This document shows positions 27,286 through 36,951 of a stretch of 64,000 nucleotides of DNA, piece by piece; position 1 is the stretch's first letter; every line of letters begins with the position of its first letter. The notes beneath the pieces were generated by a model. That model made no database searches and was not told the origin of the DNA. It was given only the letters and a program-made list of their open reading frames with translations. The stretch is taken from the NCBI GenBank assembly GCA_017303805.1, contig JAFLBQ010000003.1:168821-232820 (forward strand), in the 5' to 3' direction. A program made the translations under genes and the position numbers. Origin of the DNA: Cytophagales bacterium. GTDB lineage: Bacteria; Bacteroidota; Bacteroidia; Cytophagales; Cyclobacteriaceae.

Positions 27286-27966
27286 ATGCGCATAGACATT
27301 ATTACCTGCTTGCCGCGATTGCTCGAAAGTCCGTTTTCGGATTCGATTCTAAAACGAGCTCAACAAAAAGAGTTGGTAACGGTAGCCATTCATGATTTAC
27401 GGGAGTACACCACCCATAAACATCGCACCACCGATGACTATGCTTTTGGAGGTGGTGCCGGCATGGTAATGATGATCGAACCGATTGATCGATGCATTGA
27501 ACATTTGAAATCGGAGCGGAACTATGATGAGATCATTTACATGAGCCCGGATGGTGACTTACTCACTCAGCCCATAGCCAACGAACTAAGCCTAAAAAAA
27601 AATCTGATCTTACTTTGCGGCCACTATAAGGGAGTAGATGAGCGGGTGCGCGAACATTTAATAACCCGCGAAATCAGCATTGGTAATTATGTGCTATCGG
27701 GTGGCGAGTTGGCGGCTGCCGTGGTTGCTGATGCGGTTATCAGACTTTTACCGGGTGTTTTGAATGATGAAACCTCCGCCTTAACCGATTCCTTTCAAGA
27801 TGGACTTGTAGCTCCTCCGGTTTATACCCGACCGGCAACGTATAAAGGCTGGAAAGTTCCTGAGGTGCTTCTCTCTGGCCACGAAGCCCGGATATCGCAA
27901 TGGAAACATGAAAAATCGCTTGAAAGGACCAAAAAAAGGCGGCCCGGCTTGCTTGGCGAGGTCTAA
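27286..27966 (+). CDS. trmD: tRNA (guanine-N1-)-methyltransferase TrmD
   Basis: This 226-aa SPOUT-class enzyme methylates G37 of tRNAs, preventing frameshifts. Family motifs include the start [12 protein letters not shown], the [14 protein letters not shown] segment, [13 protein letters not shown] and the trefoil-knot SAM-binding [39 protein letters not shown]-like region ending in SGHEAR is present near the C-terminus. It lies 11 bases after rimM. Confidence 0.95.
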   Translation: MRIDIITCLPRLLESPFSDSILKRAQQKELVTVAIHDLREYTTHKHRTTDDYAFGGGAGMVMMIEPIDRCIEHLKSERNYDEIIYMSPDGDLLTQPIANELSLKKNLILLCGHYKGVDERVREHLITREISIGNYVLSGGELAAAVVADAVIRLLPGVLNDETSALTDSFQDGLVAPPVYTRPATYKGWKVPEVLLSGHEARISQWKHEKSLERTKKRRPGLLGEV

Positions 27967-27983
27967 AAAATATCCGGGCACCT

Positions 27984-28020
27984 CTGCGTATTCCGGGCAA
28001 TTCGTCTATATTTGCAGTCC
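27984..28020 (+). promoter_or_regulatory. Promoter and initial-transcript box of rplS
   Basis: TATATTTG (28007-28014) is a perfect -7 box; the -33 box at 27984-27987 is poor. TTTGCAGTCC (28011-28020) followed by ATTTTAAAAA repeats the box before rpsP and rplU. Confidence 0.65.
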
Positions 28021-28041
28021 ATTTTAAAAAGACCGAGCGTT

Positions 28042-28410
28042 ATGGCCGATTTAATAAAAGAAGTAGAGGCAGAATTAGCAGCAAAACGCACTAATCTCCC
28101 TGATTTTAAGCCTGGTGACACCCTTAACGTGCACGTAAAAATCAGCGAAGGAAACAAAGAACGGATTCAGCAATTTCAAGGGGTAGTGCTTTATAGAAGA
28201 GGAAAAGGCACCAATGGCGAAAGCTTTTCGGTTCGGAAAGTATCGAATGGTGTAGGTGTTGAAAGGATCTTCCCGCTGTTAAGCCCAAGCATCGATAAAA
28301 TTGAATTTATCAAAGCAGGTAAAGTACGCAGAGCCAAATTGTATTACCTGAAAGGACGCCAAGGAAAGTCGGCCAGAATTAAAGAAAAACTGGCTACCAA
28401 AGAAGCTTAA
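28042..28410 (+). CDS. rplS: 50S ribosomal protein L19
   Basis: This 122-aa L19 sits at the 30S-50S interface. The family sequence is clear: [37 protein letters not shown] and [19 protein letters not shown]. The ATG at 28042 follows the shared promoter box; a TTG 30 bases earlier lies within the presumed start of the transcript and is not used. It is followed by an intrinsic terminator. Confidence 0.95.
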   Translation: MADLIKEVEAELAAKRTNLPDFKPGDTLNVHVKISEGNKERIQQFQGVVLYRRGKGTNGESFSVRKVSNGVGVERIFPLLSPSIDKIEFIKAGKVRRAKLYYLKGRQGKSARIKEKLATKEA

Positions 28411-28430
28411 AATTCTCTGGTAGAAATCAT

Positions 28431-28469
28431 AAAAAAAGCCTGTTCCCAATGCCGGAATGGGCTTTTTTC
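28431..28469 (+). terminator. Intrinsic terminator after rplS
   Basis: AAAAAAGCC (28432-28440) can pair with GGCTTTTTT (28460-28468), with extra pairing between CCCA and TGGG inside; T-rich end. Confidence 0.7.
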
Positions 28470-28495
28470 ATTACCGGCCTTATCCCTACATCGCG

Positions 28496-28526
28496 TTGCA
28501 CAAACCGGGCTATAAACCTATATTTG
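28496..28526 (+). promoter_or_regulatory. Promoter of the class I aldolase gene
   Basis: TTG (28496-28498), 20 bases, then TATATTTG (28519-28526), 22 bases before the ATG. Confidence 0.65.
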
Positions 28527-28547
28527 CCGCTCACCTCAAATGAAATT

Positions 28548-29621
28548 ATGGCAAATCTGAACATTAGTGCGCTTTTGGGTAAAGATGCTGACGCTTTACT
28601 CACACACAAGAGTAAAACCATCGACAAGAGCCAGATCCATCTTCCAGGCCCGGACTTCGTGGATAGAATTTTTGCACAATCAAGTCGCAACACGCAAACG
28701 TTGCGCAGTTTACAAGCCATGTTTGGCACCGGAAGGCTTGCCAACACAGGCTATCTTTCCATTCTGCCCATCGACCAGGGCATTGAGCACAGTGCCGGTG
28801 CATCATTTGCTAAAAACCCAATTTACTTCGATCCGGAAAATATTGTAAAGCTTGCCATTGAAGGTGGTTGTAATGCAGTAGCCACTACCTATGGTGGACT
28901 TGCGTTGATGTCGCGCAAGTACGCACACAAAATTCCGTTTGTAGTAAAAATCAATCACAACGAATTGCTTACCTATCCCAACAAAGCAGATCAAATCATG
29001 TTTGGATCGGTAGAAGATGCGTGGAACCTGGGCGCGGTAGCCGTTGGTGCAACCATTTATTTTGGTTCTGATAATGCCACCCGCCAGATTCAAGAAGTGG
29101 CCAAAGCATTTGAGAAAGCGCATGAGTTAGGCATGGCTACCATCTTATGGTGCTACACGCGCAACAACGCCTTTAAGAAAGACGGTATTGATTACCATGT
29201 TTCGGCTGACTTAACAGGGCAGGCAAATCATTTGGGCGTAACTATTCAGGCAGATATTATTAAGCAAAAGCTTGCCGAAAACAATGGTGGGTATAAAATG
29301 CTGAACACCGGAGGAAGCAGCTATGGTAAGTTAGATGAAAGAATTTACACTGAATTAACTTCCGACAATCCAATTGATTTATGCCGGTATCAAGTTGCTA
29401 ATTGTTACATGGGCCGTGCCGGATTGATTAACTCGGGTGGCGACTCGAAAGGTGCCAGCGACATGGCCGATGCCGTACGTACTGCGGTTGTTAATAAACG
29501 TGCTGGTGGCATGGGTTTAATATCGGGTCGTAAAGCTTTTCAGCGTCCGCTAAAAGAAGGCGTTGAGATTTTGAATGCGATACAGGATGTTTATCTCGAT
29601 AAAAAGATCGACATCGCCTAA
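28548..29621 (+). CDS. fbaB: Class I fructose-bisphosphate aldolase
   Basis: This 357-aa Schiff-base aldolase of the DhnA/FbaB type cleaves fructose 1,6-bisphosphate to DHAP and glyceraldehyde 3-phosphate. Family pieces are the start of the barrel [20 protein letters not shown], the [15 protein letters not shown] strand with the conserved lysine, and [19 protein letters not shown]. The frame is open upstream into the rplS terminator, but the promoter at 28496-28526 fixes the start at ATG 28548. A perfect terminator follows, so the gene is monocistronic. Confidence 0.92.
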   Translation: MANLNISALLGKDADALLTHKSKTIDKSQIHLPGPDFVDRIFAQSSRNTQTLRSLQAMFGTGRLANTGYLSILPIDQGIEHSAGASFAKNPIYFDPENIVKLAIEGGCNAVATTYGGLALMSRKYAHKIPFVVKINHNELLTYPNKADQIMFGSVEDAWNLGAVAVGATIYFGSDNATRQIQEVAKAFEKAHELGMATILWCYTRNNAFKKDGIDYHVSADLTGQANHLGVTIQADIIKQKLAENNGGYKMLNTGGSSYGKLDERIYTELTSDNPIDLCRYQVANCYMGRAGLINSGGDSKGASDMADAVRTAVVNKRAGGMGLISGRKAFQRPLKEGVEILNAIQDVYLDKKIDIA

Positions 29622-29637
29622 TAGAAAATTGACTTTA

Positions 29638-29669
29638 ATGCCGATGAATTTCATCGGCATTTCTTTTTT
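29638..29669 (+). terminator. Intrinsic terminator after the aldolase gene
   Basis: ATGCCGATGA (29638-29647) pairs perfectly with TCATCGGCAT (29651-29660) around ATT, followed by a T-rich run. Confidence 0.9.
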
Positions 29670-29686
29670 ACAAAAAAAATTTAAAG

Positions 29687-30526
29687 ATGCCGTGGTTCAA
29701 ACGTACCGATAAAGGAATTCTTACTCCCACCGAAGCGAAGCGGGAAGTACCAGACGGGTTATGGTTTAAATCGCCCGGAGGTAAAATTGTGCATACGCGT
29801 GAATTGAAAAATAATGCGTATGTGGTACCGGAGGAAGAATACCATGTAAAAATTGGCTCGCAAGAATATTTTGAAATTTTATTTGACAACAATGAGTTTA
29901 CCGAGTTGGATGCCAACATGGAATCCGCTGACCCGCTAAGTTTTACCGATACCAAACCGTATCCCAAACGTATAAAAGAATCGCAGGCAAAATCGAACCT
30001 GAAAGATGCTGTACGTACAGCCTATGGCAAAATGAATGGGTTGGAAATAACAATAGCGTGCATGGACTTTAGTTTTATTGGCGGTTCTATGGGCTCGGTA
30101 GTTGGTGAGAAAATTGCCCGGGCCATGGATCACAGCTTGCAGACAAAAAAGCCGTTTTTAATGATCTCCCGCTCGGGTGGTGCGCGCATGATGGAGGCCG
30201 GCCTTTCGCTGATGCAGATGGCTAAAACCTCTGCAAAGATTGCTCTGCTCGATAAAGCAAAAATTCCATACATCTCGCTGCTAACCGACCCAACCACCGG
30301 GGGTGTTACCGCTTCCTATGCCATGCTGGGTGACTTTAATATTGCGGAGCCTGGATCTTTAATCGGTTTTGCAGGCCCGCGTGTAATTCGTGAAACTATT
30401 GGTAAAGATTTACCGAAAGGGTTTCAAAGCGCTGAGTTTGTACTTGACCACGGTTTTCTGGATTTTATCGTGGATAGAAGAAACTTAAAGAGCAAATTGA
30501 GTTTGTTGCTTAAGATGTTGCGGTGA
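29687..30526 (+). CDS. accD: Acetyl-CoA carboxylase carboxyltransferase subunit beta, without zinc-ribbon cysteines
   Basis: This 279-aa subunit forms, with AccA, the carboxyltransferase that makes malonyl-CoA for fatty-acid synthesis. The crotonase-like core is well conserved ([64 protein letters not shown]). The N-terminal region, which in E. coli AccD is a Cys4 zinc ribbon, has no cysteines: the places are taken in [18 protein letters not shown] and [13 protein letters not shown]. The fold seems kept while the metal site is lost. I believe this is shared by related Bacteroidota, from memory. Strong terminators lie on both sides. Confidence 0.93.
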   Translation: MPWFKRTDKGILTPTEAKREVPDGLWFKSPGGKIVHTRELKNNAYVVPEEEYHVKIGSQEYFEILFDNNEFTELDANMESADPLSFTDTKPYPKRIKESQAKSNLKDAVRTAYGKMNGLEITIACMDFSFIGGSMGSVVGEKIARAMDHSLQTKKPFLMISRSGGARMMEAGLSLMQMAKTSAKIALLDKAKIPYISLLTDPTTGGVTASYAMLGDFNIAEPGSLIGFAGPRVIRETIGKDLPKGFQSAEFVLDHGFLDFIVDRRNLKSKLSLLLKMLR

Positions 30527-30546
30527 GCTTTGGATAAGGTAAAAAT

Positions 30547-30575
30547 AAAGGGCCGGAAATCCGGCCCTTTATTTT
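30547..30575. terminator. Bidirectional terminator between accD and the SusCD locus
   Basis: AAAGGGCCGG (30547-30556) pairs perfectly with CCGGCCCTTT (30561-30570) around AAAT, with A/T-rich flanks on both sides, suitable for accD (plus) and the lipoprotein gene (minus). Confidence 0.85.
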
Positions 30576-30598
30576 ACTAGTAATTTACAACACCCAAA

Positions 30599-31645
30599 TC
30601 AATTACAAGAGCCACTTGGTGTTGTTGTGAGGGTTGCTGGCCATGTTTTGGAATCGGTACGGGTTATTACCGTACTTCCAGCATCACCATAATTGTTTGA
30701 CCAATTGATTGTAAGCACCGTTGGGGTAACACTTACTACAGTAAGGGTGTACACACCATAAAGTACTCCATACTGATCCGTTCCTTTATACGAAAGGAAG
30801 CCGCACGCATCACTCAATGTTAAAGTACCCAATGCAGGACTATCACCATACACGTAGTCAAAATGGCCAAAAGAAAAGTCTGTGAATCGGTAGCTTCCCT
30901 CTGAGGCAACCGAAAGAGTTCCTGTTCCATTTACTGTTCCTGCTACAGGGGTGCCTGCTTCCTTCATATTGGTGGTAACAAAGCTGTAAGTTCCGCCAAG
31001 ATCAGACGGGCAATTAATAGACCATCCAAAATTACAATTAGATCCCGGGAACTCGGTACAAACACTTGGAGACCACGAATCAAATTTTCTACCATCAGCC
31101 GTGTAAACTGCCCAGCGTAAGCTAAATGAATCGCCAGGAACAAAGGGCGCACTCACTGTTCTACCTGGCTTTAACGTGTTGTTAAACACAGGTACATTAA
31201 TCGGTGATGCGCTGGTACCGCAGTAGTTGTACGTATTGTCTTTGTACAATTGGTACACTTCGTTCGGAGTAATGCTTACCGAAATATCAGCACGGTTAGC
31301 AGGCACTTGAGCTCCCTCAATTGTTTTAATCAACCTTCCTTCAGTTCCACCATGGCGTACAAGCTTGGAGTTACCGTCCGGATCTACGTACGTTTCATTG
31401 AACAAGATGAAGAATTCTATCTTATTCACCGTATTGGCTCCATCAATGGAGATCCAGCGGAAGTTAACCTCAACGGGAGTTGTTCCATTTCCATTTACAA
31501 AACCGCTGGAAGAACCACTCTTAAGTGTAGCATAGGTGTTTACTCCTGTCTCCCATTCCGGTACTATTTGCGAATCATCTTTACATGATACCAGTGCAGT
31601 AAACATGATTACGCTCGTTGCTAAAATTTTATTTATAATTTTCAT
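30599..31645 (-). CDS. Third-position surface lipoprotein of SusCD triad 1
   Basis: This 348-aa predicted lipoprotein has a signal peptide ending in a lipobox (TALVSC, Cys21) followed by KDDS, an acidic stretch like the export signal of Bacteroidota surface lipoproteins. The mature part is beta-rich and not assigned to a family. One segment (VNKIEFFILFNETYV ... RLIKTIEG ... FVPGDSFSLRWAVYTADGRKF) runs parallel to the third gene of triad 2. It is the last gene of the triad, 17 bases after the susD-like gene, so it probably binds the same ligand as the SusCD pair, in the manner of SusE/SusF. Confidence 0.75.
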   Translation of the reverse strand: MKIINKILATSVIMFTALVSCKDDSQIVPEWETGVNTYATLKSGSSSGFVNGNGTTPVEVNFRWISIDGANTVNKIEFFILFNETYVDPDGNSKLVRHGGTEGRLIKTIEGAQVPANRADISVSITPNEVYQLYKDNTYNYCGTSASPINVPVFNNTLKPGRTVSAPFVPGDSFSLRWAVYTADGRKFDSWSPSVCTEFPGSNCNFGWSINCPSDLGGTYSFVTTNMKEAGTPVAGTVNGTGTLSVASEGSYRFTDFSFGHFDYVYGDSPALGTLTLSDACGFLSYKGTDQYGVLYGVYTLTVVSVTPTVLTINWSNNYGDAGSTVITRTDSKTWPATLTTTPSGSCN

Positions 31646-31662
31646 AGCTCTTTCTTAAAAGG

Positions 31663-33393
31663 TTAAAACTGGAACTTTAGCGCATCCCAAAAAACCGCAA
31701 ACTCTGGTCTGTCATAACCAATTACCGGAGTGTTTGGATTAAGATTCAGTTCGTCCTGTGCGTATGGTATTCGCAGGGCAAAATTTCCAGGAAGTTGTAA
31801 AGGAAGTTGCAGATCTCCAGGCAAACCGGTTCTTCTAAACGTATTATACAGCTCTAAACCATTTCCATAATTGCAAAACCAGGCTTGCTTCAAAGCCACG
31901 CTTAATTTGGCATTGTTGGTAGCCGCATTATTGAAATTCGTAACCCAGGTATTTCTATAAGAATTCATAGCTGCAGTTGCCATTGCAACAGCGCCAGCAT
32001 CCTTACTTACAAAGGTGTTTACCTTGGTAAGTTGTTCCGCCATAGCTGCATCAAGTAATTGAGCTGCAGTTGATGTAGGGTGCGTAACACCTAATGTCAG
32101 CATGGCTTCAATTTGCCAGAATTTTACCATCCACGAAGTAGCTATAGGAAAAATTCCATCACCCCGGCCTTTATTTTGATTGGCAGGTTCCGGAGCATCA
32201 TCGTACAACCCACCATAAGGATATAATCCATGGGCTGTTCTAATACCGGCATCATCCGGAACTCCGGAAGGATCTGATCTATCGCGACCAAAAAAACCAG
32301 CCAGGTATTCAGCCTCTGCTGTAGTTAGGTCACCAGGTGCCTTACCATAAATTGCCTGGGTAACAAAGTTGCTTCGTGGGAAGTAGCCATACACGCAATC
32401 CGCCCGTTGAGAACATGGGATGGTTTGTTTTTGTGTAGCATCGTTCGGATCTAGTACTGTTTTTGTTTGTCTTTTAACATAAAAAGGCAGGCGCGGATCG
32501 TTATTTCTCAGCAACTCAAACATTAATTGGTGTGCCAGGTATCCACCACCATAACTCGCACCACCCATTGCATAATTTGGATGGCGATAATCCGGAGAGA
32601 TAGAAGGGCTGAACTGAAACAGGAAATCATCGCCTGCTGCGGTGATTAACCCGGCCTGATTCGTTACCAAAGCCTGAATTTCGGCCACGTTGCCGCAAGA
32701 AGGGCACTTGGCTGCTTCTGCTGCAATTGAGGGTACATGCTTGGTCTGTAATAACAATTTGAGTTTTAAAGAACGAGCAGCCTTTGCCCATTTAGTTGCG
32801 TCCCCACCATATATTACATCGCCAGTTATTGCAGGGCTTGAGAGCGCTAGATTAGTAATAGCACTATTTAACAATCCAATACAACTTTCATAAATAATGG
32901 CATCATCGTCATATACAGGTGTTTTAATTTGCGGAGTAGCATTACCCTTAAACGCTTCGGAGTAAGGTATGGCTCCCCACCAATCAACCAATGTACTAAC
33001 CATATAGGCCTTCAAAACCTGGGCAATTCCCAGGTAGCGTGGCTGATCAGGGTTCCCATCATTGTTAGCATCAACCTCTACAATCTTTATTAATTCATCT
33101 AAGTCCTTCATCGGTCCTGTGTAAAAGAAATTCCAGGTACCGTTCCACGATTGATTATTAAAGAAGAAATTGTCGCTTGCGGTGCTTTGTACCACAAAGC
33201 CCATTCCGGTATTATTAAAATTTCCTACAACACCAGCAATACCATCTACTTCCACATTGGTGAGTAACAATGCAGGCGAAATGCTGGCCGGGTTGTTAGG
33301 ATCGGTATTAATGTCCAGATCAAAAAGATCGCAACTTGATACTGAAAATATCAGCGCCAAGCCTACTAGTATACTTAAACCTTTCAGTTTCAT
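31663..33393 (-). CDS. SusD/RagB-like nutrient-binding lipoprotein, triad 1
   Basis: This 576-aa lipoprotein (lipobox SVSSC, Cys at about 21) belongs to the SusD-like superfamily, in the subgroup often labelled SusD-like_2. Hallmarks are the N-terminal LDINTDPNNPASISPALLLTN, then IAQVLKAYMVSTLVDWWGAIPYSEAF and the TPR-like helices (KWAKAARSLKLKLLLQ). It caps the SusC-like porin and binds substrate at the surface. The C-terminus ends in the typical PEFAVFWDALKFQF. It lies 29 bases after its susC partner. Confidence 0.9.
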   Translation of the reverse strand: MKLKGLSILVGLALIFSVSSCDLFDLDINTDPNNPASISPALLLTNVEVDGIAGVVGNFNNTGMGFVVQSTASDNFFFNNQSWNGTWNFFYTGPMKDLDELIKIVEVDANNDGNPDQPRYLGIAQVLKAYMVSTLVDWWGAIPYSEAFKGNATPQIKTPVYDDDAIIYESCIGLLNSAITNLALSSPAITGDVIYGGDATKWAKAARSLKLKLLLQTKHVPSIAAEAAKCPSCGNVAEIQALVTNQAGLITAAGDDFLFQFSPSISPDYRHPNYAMGGASYGGGYLAHQLMFELLRNNDPRLPFYVKRQTKTVLDPNDATQKQTIPCSQRADCVYGYFPRSNFVTQAIYGKAPGDLTTAEAEYLAGFFGRDRSDPSGVPDDAGIRTAHGLYPYGGLYDDAPEPANQNKGRGDGIFPIATSWMVKFWQIEAMLTLGVTHPTSTAAQLLDAAMAEQLTKVNTFVSKDAGAVAMATAAMNSYRNTWVTNFNNAATNNAKLSVALKQAWFCNYGNGLELYNTFRRTGLPGDLQLPLQLPGNFALRIPYAQDELNLNPNTPVIGYDRPEFAVFWDALKFQF

Positions 33394-33422
33394 AATTCCT
33401 TAATTTAAAAGTTAGGTTAGCC

Positions 33423-36400
33423 TTAGAATGTAAGGGTAATATTAAAACCATACCTTCTGGTGGTGGGTGTTGCACCATACTCAAAGCCTTGGATATTCGA
33501 ATCCGATGCTTCACTTAAGAATTCCGGATCGAGATTTAAATCTTTAAGTACGTTAGGAGCTTTCCACCAAAGGTTTCTACCCGAAACAGAGATACGGGCA
33601 GAGCCAAAAGGTGTTTTGGTGAGCAAGGTCTTTGGCAGACGGTATCCGAGGCTAACTTCGCGCAAACGAATTACAGTGCCATCATAAATATTTACTTCGT
33701 CTTGTCCATAAGCACCCCAACCATTTGAAAAGTGCGAGTCGAAAGCTGTAATAGCGGTAGTGTTTCTGATTTTGTTACCGTTCTCATCTAATATAGCTTG
33801 ATAGCTGGCAGGATCTCCGTACACTCCGGGCACAACCCGTAGTGCTTCACGATCGGCCTGAAAGCCTAGCTGACCCCGAAGCAGCAAGGAGGCTCCCGTA
33901 AATGAATAAAAATCACCACCCTGCTTCCAGTCAATCAATGCAGTTAATGTAAAATTTTTCCACTCAACCGTATTGGTCCAACCCAAAGTAAAATCAGGGT
34001 TCGGATTTCCTATAATTCCTGATTGTGGAGCCGCAAACGGAAGTCCGGTATCTTTGTCAATCAAAAGATTACCTTCTTCATCGCGTGCATTCTTGGTTCC
34101 AAAAATCTGACCATAAGGTTGACCGTTTCTATGGATTGTTCCAAAAGTTGAAGCAGCTCCACCAATAAAAATTTCTCCGGTAGGCCCCGCATCAACTACC
34201 TCAGTCCGAATCCGTGTGAACGCGAAGTAACTTGACCATTTCACTTGTGCATTTGAAACAGGAATAATTTCCAAACCAACTTCCCAACCTTTGTTATCCA
34301 AACGCCCAACGTTAACAACCTCTTGGCTAAATCCGGAAGACCGGGCCACGGAAGCAAGTGCAATTTGTTCTGTCGATTGGCGATTGAAGTATGTTAAGTC
34401 CAATCCGATTTTCTTATTCCAGAATTTTAGATCTGTTCCAATTTCATATTCAGTCGTAAACTCCGGTTTAAGAAGGGGATTTCCTGATAAATCGCTGAGC
34501 CCACCTTTATTAACAAATGTACCCGAAGGAGTGGTGTAGGGCGTACCAATGAAAAAATTAGTAAACGTTAAATAAGGATTTGCATCATTACCCACTTTAG
34601 TGGCAGCTACTCTTATCTTTCCATAGTCAAGAATATTGTTTGAAATGGATAGTGCATCTGTGAAAATGAACGACAGACTGGCGCCTGGGTAAAAATAACT
34701 GTTGTTGCTTTTGGGGAGCGTTGATGACCAGTCATTTCTACCAACCAAATTGAAGAATAAATAATCTTTATACGAAAGAGACATATCAAAATAAGCGCCA
34801 TAAAGTCGTCTCAACCGGTGGTAATCATAATTTACGGTTTGTTGCGAGGTAGCACTGGTTAAGTATAACCCTGGCTGAATAATTTGATTACCCGTAACCT
34901 TTCTCCGGCTCAATTCCCGCTGGTTATTATTAAACCCAATAAGTGCTTTGAAGTTGAGATTCTCGCTAAAATCTTTTGATACCGTGGCTATGTAGTTGAA
35001 GTCGATTTCCGTATTGGTTAAATCCTCAGTCCATACACGTCCCAGCGGTATTGACGATCCACCGGGGCGATTAATATTGCGTCTATTCTCAGTGTAGGTA
35101 TTTACGCCACCCTTCACCATTAATTCCAACCAATCAGTAACATCATACTTGGCCGTAATATTGCCATACACCCGATTAACATCGCTTGTATAAAGATTGT
35201 ATTTGGCAATCCAGAGCGGATTATCAAGGGCGCGGTAAAACATGTTAGACCCATCTACAGGGCTTTCAAACGGCAACCCATTCAAATCATAATTTCTGGG
35301 CAAATAAAAAATCCGCGCATAAATGGACGATGCGCCTTCTCCACCATAGTAATCGTTAAAGGCACTGGCAGCAGACTGAGGTGATTGTTGCGCGGTATTA
35401 ACATAATTTACATTACCCGAAACAAAGAGGCCATTCTCTAGTTGCGCATTTCCGCCAAAATAAAGGGTAGTTCTGGTTGCCTCCTGATTTGGAACAATCC
35501 CTTCCTGATTCATTCTTGAAAAACCGGTATTAACCGATGCCTTATCATTACCTGCTGAAATGTTGAGTGAGTTTTCAACTTGCTTACCTGTTTTAAAAAA
35601 ACCACCTACAATATCGTGGGGTTTAATTTCATATGGTACAGCGTATCCATCTGCATCCACCAGATTGGGGAACAAGGAGCGGGAACCTAGATTAACAGCA
35701 AAACTATTGGAAGTTAGCGGATGCGGGGCAGTGCCATCAGGATATGGTTGACCATTTTTTGGGCCTGCTCCATAAACACCATAATACTTAACATAGCTGG
35801 TACCATATTTAGAATTCAACTCATCCACATGGTTGGGAAAAGGGGCACCCCAATTTCCGATAAAACCGCCATTATACACCTGGTTGGATCCTTGAGTGTA
35901 AACATCCTGGTAATTGGGAATTCCTGAAATCTCCTGGAAGTTTAACGAACCATTATAGGTTATCTCAAGACCTTTCTTCGTATTCTTCTTGCCTGCTTTT
36001 GTGGTTATAACCACCACGCCATTAGTAGCCCGCGATCCATAAAGAGCTGCAGCCGCTGCCCCTTTTAAAACTGTAAAGGATTCGATGTTATTCGGATCGA
36101 TGTCAAAGGCTCGGTTGGAGAATACTGTGTTTTCAGAAGACCCACCCGTTGCGTTAACTGAGTTATCAAACGGAATACCATCTACAATAAAGAGGGGTTG
36201 GGTGTTACCCGTGAGCGAAGACGCACCGCGGATGTTAATCTTAGTTGATTGGCCCGGTGCACCACCACCACCAATAATATTTACGCCCGGCATTTTTCCT
36301 TGCAATGCCCGCAAAGGATCAACTTCTGAGCGTTGTGCAATCTGATCAGCCCCTACTCCGGTAACAGAATAACCGAGTGCTTTCTTTTCGCGCTCTATAC

Positions 36401-36728
36401 CAACGGCTGTTACAACTACTTCGGAAAGTTGCTGAATATCCGATGCCAGAGAAATATCAACTATAGTACGCTCGCCAATACCAACCTCTTGCGTTTTGAG
36501 GCCAATAAATGAGAAAACTAAGGTACCACCTGACGATGGTACAGTTAAACGGTAAACACCTTCGGAGTCAGTTACCGTTCCATTCGTAGTTCCTTTCAGA
36601 ACCACATTCACACCGGGTAAAGTTGATCCATCTTCGGTGGATGTAACTTTACCTGAAATCACCCGCTCCTGTGCCCATGCGCTGAGTACAAAAACGAATG
36701 AGAAGCCTAGCAGTAGAATCTTCTTCAT
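33423..36728 (-). CDS. SusC/RagA-family TonB-dependent outer-membrane transporter, triad 1
   Basis: This 1101-aa outer-membrane protein has a signal peptide (FVFVLSAWAQ), then a CarboxypepD_reg-like domain (about 20-110: RVISGKVTSTEDGSTLPGVN, VTDSEGVYRLTV) and a plug domain (SEVVVTAVGIEREKKALGYS, then ADQIAQRSEVDPLRALQGKMPGVNI). A 22-strand TonB-dependent barrel follows and ends in aromatic residues (YGFNITLTF). It imports a ligand through the outer membrane with TonB-ExbBD energy. The first about 110 residues are almost identical to those of the other SusC-like protein here while the rest diverges. No sigma/anti-sigma pair or hydrolase accompanies it. Confidence 0.93.
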   Translation of the reverse strand: MKKILLLGFSFVFVLSAWAQERVISGKVTSTEDGSTLPGVNVVLKGTTNGTVTDSEGVYRLTVPSSGGTLVFSFIGLKTQEVGIGERTIVDISLASDIQQLSEVVVTAVGIEREKKALGYSVTGVGADQIAQRSEVDPLRALQGKMPGVNIIGGGGAPGQSTKINIRGASSLTGNTQPLFIVDGIPFDNSVNATGGSSENTVFSNRAFDIDPNNIESFTVLKGAAAAALYGSRATNGVVVITTKAGKKNTKKGLEITYNGSLNFQEISGIPNYQDVYTQGSNQVYNGGFIGNWGAPFPNHVDELNSKYGTSYVKYYGVYGAGPKNGQPYPDGTAPHPLTSNSFAVNLGSRSLFPNLVDADGYAVPYEIKPHDIVGGFFKTGKQVENSLNISAGNDKASVNTGFSRMNQEGIVPNQEATRTTLYFGGNAQLENGLFVSGNVNYVNTAQQSPQSAASAFNDYYGGEGASSIYARIFYLPRNYDLNGLPFESPVDGSNMFYRALDNPLWIAKYNLYTSDVNRVYGNITAKYDVTDWLELMVKGGVNTYTENRRNINRPGGSSIPLGRVWTEDLTNTEIDFNYIATVSKDFSENLNFKALIGFNNNQRELSRRKVTGNQIIQPGLYLTSATSQQTVNYDYHRLRRLYGAYFDMSLSYKDYLFFNLVGRNDWSSTLPKSNNSYFYPGASLSFIFTDALSISNNILDYGKIRVAATKVGNDANPYLTFTNFFIGTPYTTPSGTFVNKGGLSDLSGNPLLKPEFTTEYEIGTDLKFWNKKIGLDLTYFNRQSTEQIALASVARSSGFSQEVVNVGRLDNKGWEVGLEIIPVSNAQVKWSSYFAFTRIRTEVVDAGPTGEIFIGGAASTFGTIHRNGQPYGQIFGTKNARDEEGNLLIDKDTGLPFAAPQSGIIGNPNPDFTLGWTNTVEWKNFTLTALIDWKQGGDFYSFTGASLLLRGQLGFQADREALRVVPGVYGDPASYQAILDENGNKIRNTTAITAFDSHFSNGWGAYGQDEVNIYDGTVIRLREVSLGYRLPKTLLTKTPFGSARISVSGRNLWWKAPNVLKDLNLDPEFLSEASDSNIQGFEYGATPTTRRYGFNITLTF

Positions 36729-36895
36729 AGGTTAAGGTTTAGTTAAAAATTTAGGTGTTGAAATTTACAATAAATTAATCTTAAGGTGATGGTGCATCCC
36801 TTTGATAAATTTGCAAAGCTTTGAATTTAGGGTTAAACGGTTTAAAATGGAGGTGAATGCTTAAAAAATCTTCAAAACCTAAAGCTCTCACATAA

Positions 36896-36925
36896 AAAAA
36901 GCCCCCGAAACTTCAGGGGCTTTTT
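36896..36925 (-). terminator. Intrinsic terminator of SusCD triad 2
   Basis: AAAAAGCCCC (36896-36905) pairs with GGGGCTTTTT (36916-36925); read on the minus strand it ends in a T-run 27 bases after the lipoprotein stop, separating the two triads into two transcripts. Confidence 0.85.
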
Positions 36926-36951
36926 GAAATGAAATTTTACTTATTAATAAG

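Noticed and set aside
28449-28547. Upstream extension of the aldolase gene
   Set aside because: It covers the rplS terminator and the aldolase's own promoter; a product starting there would need a different transcript.
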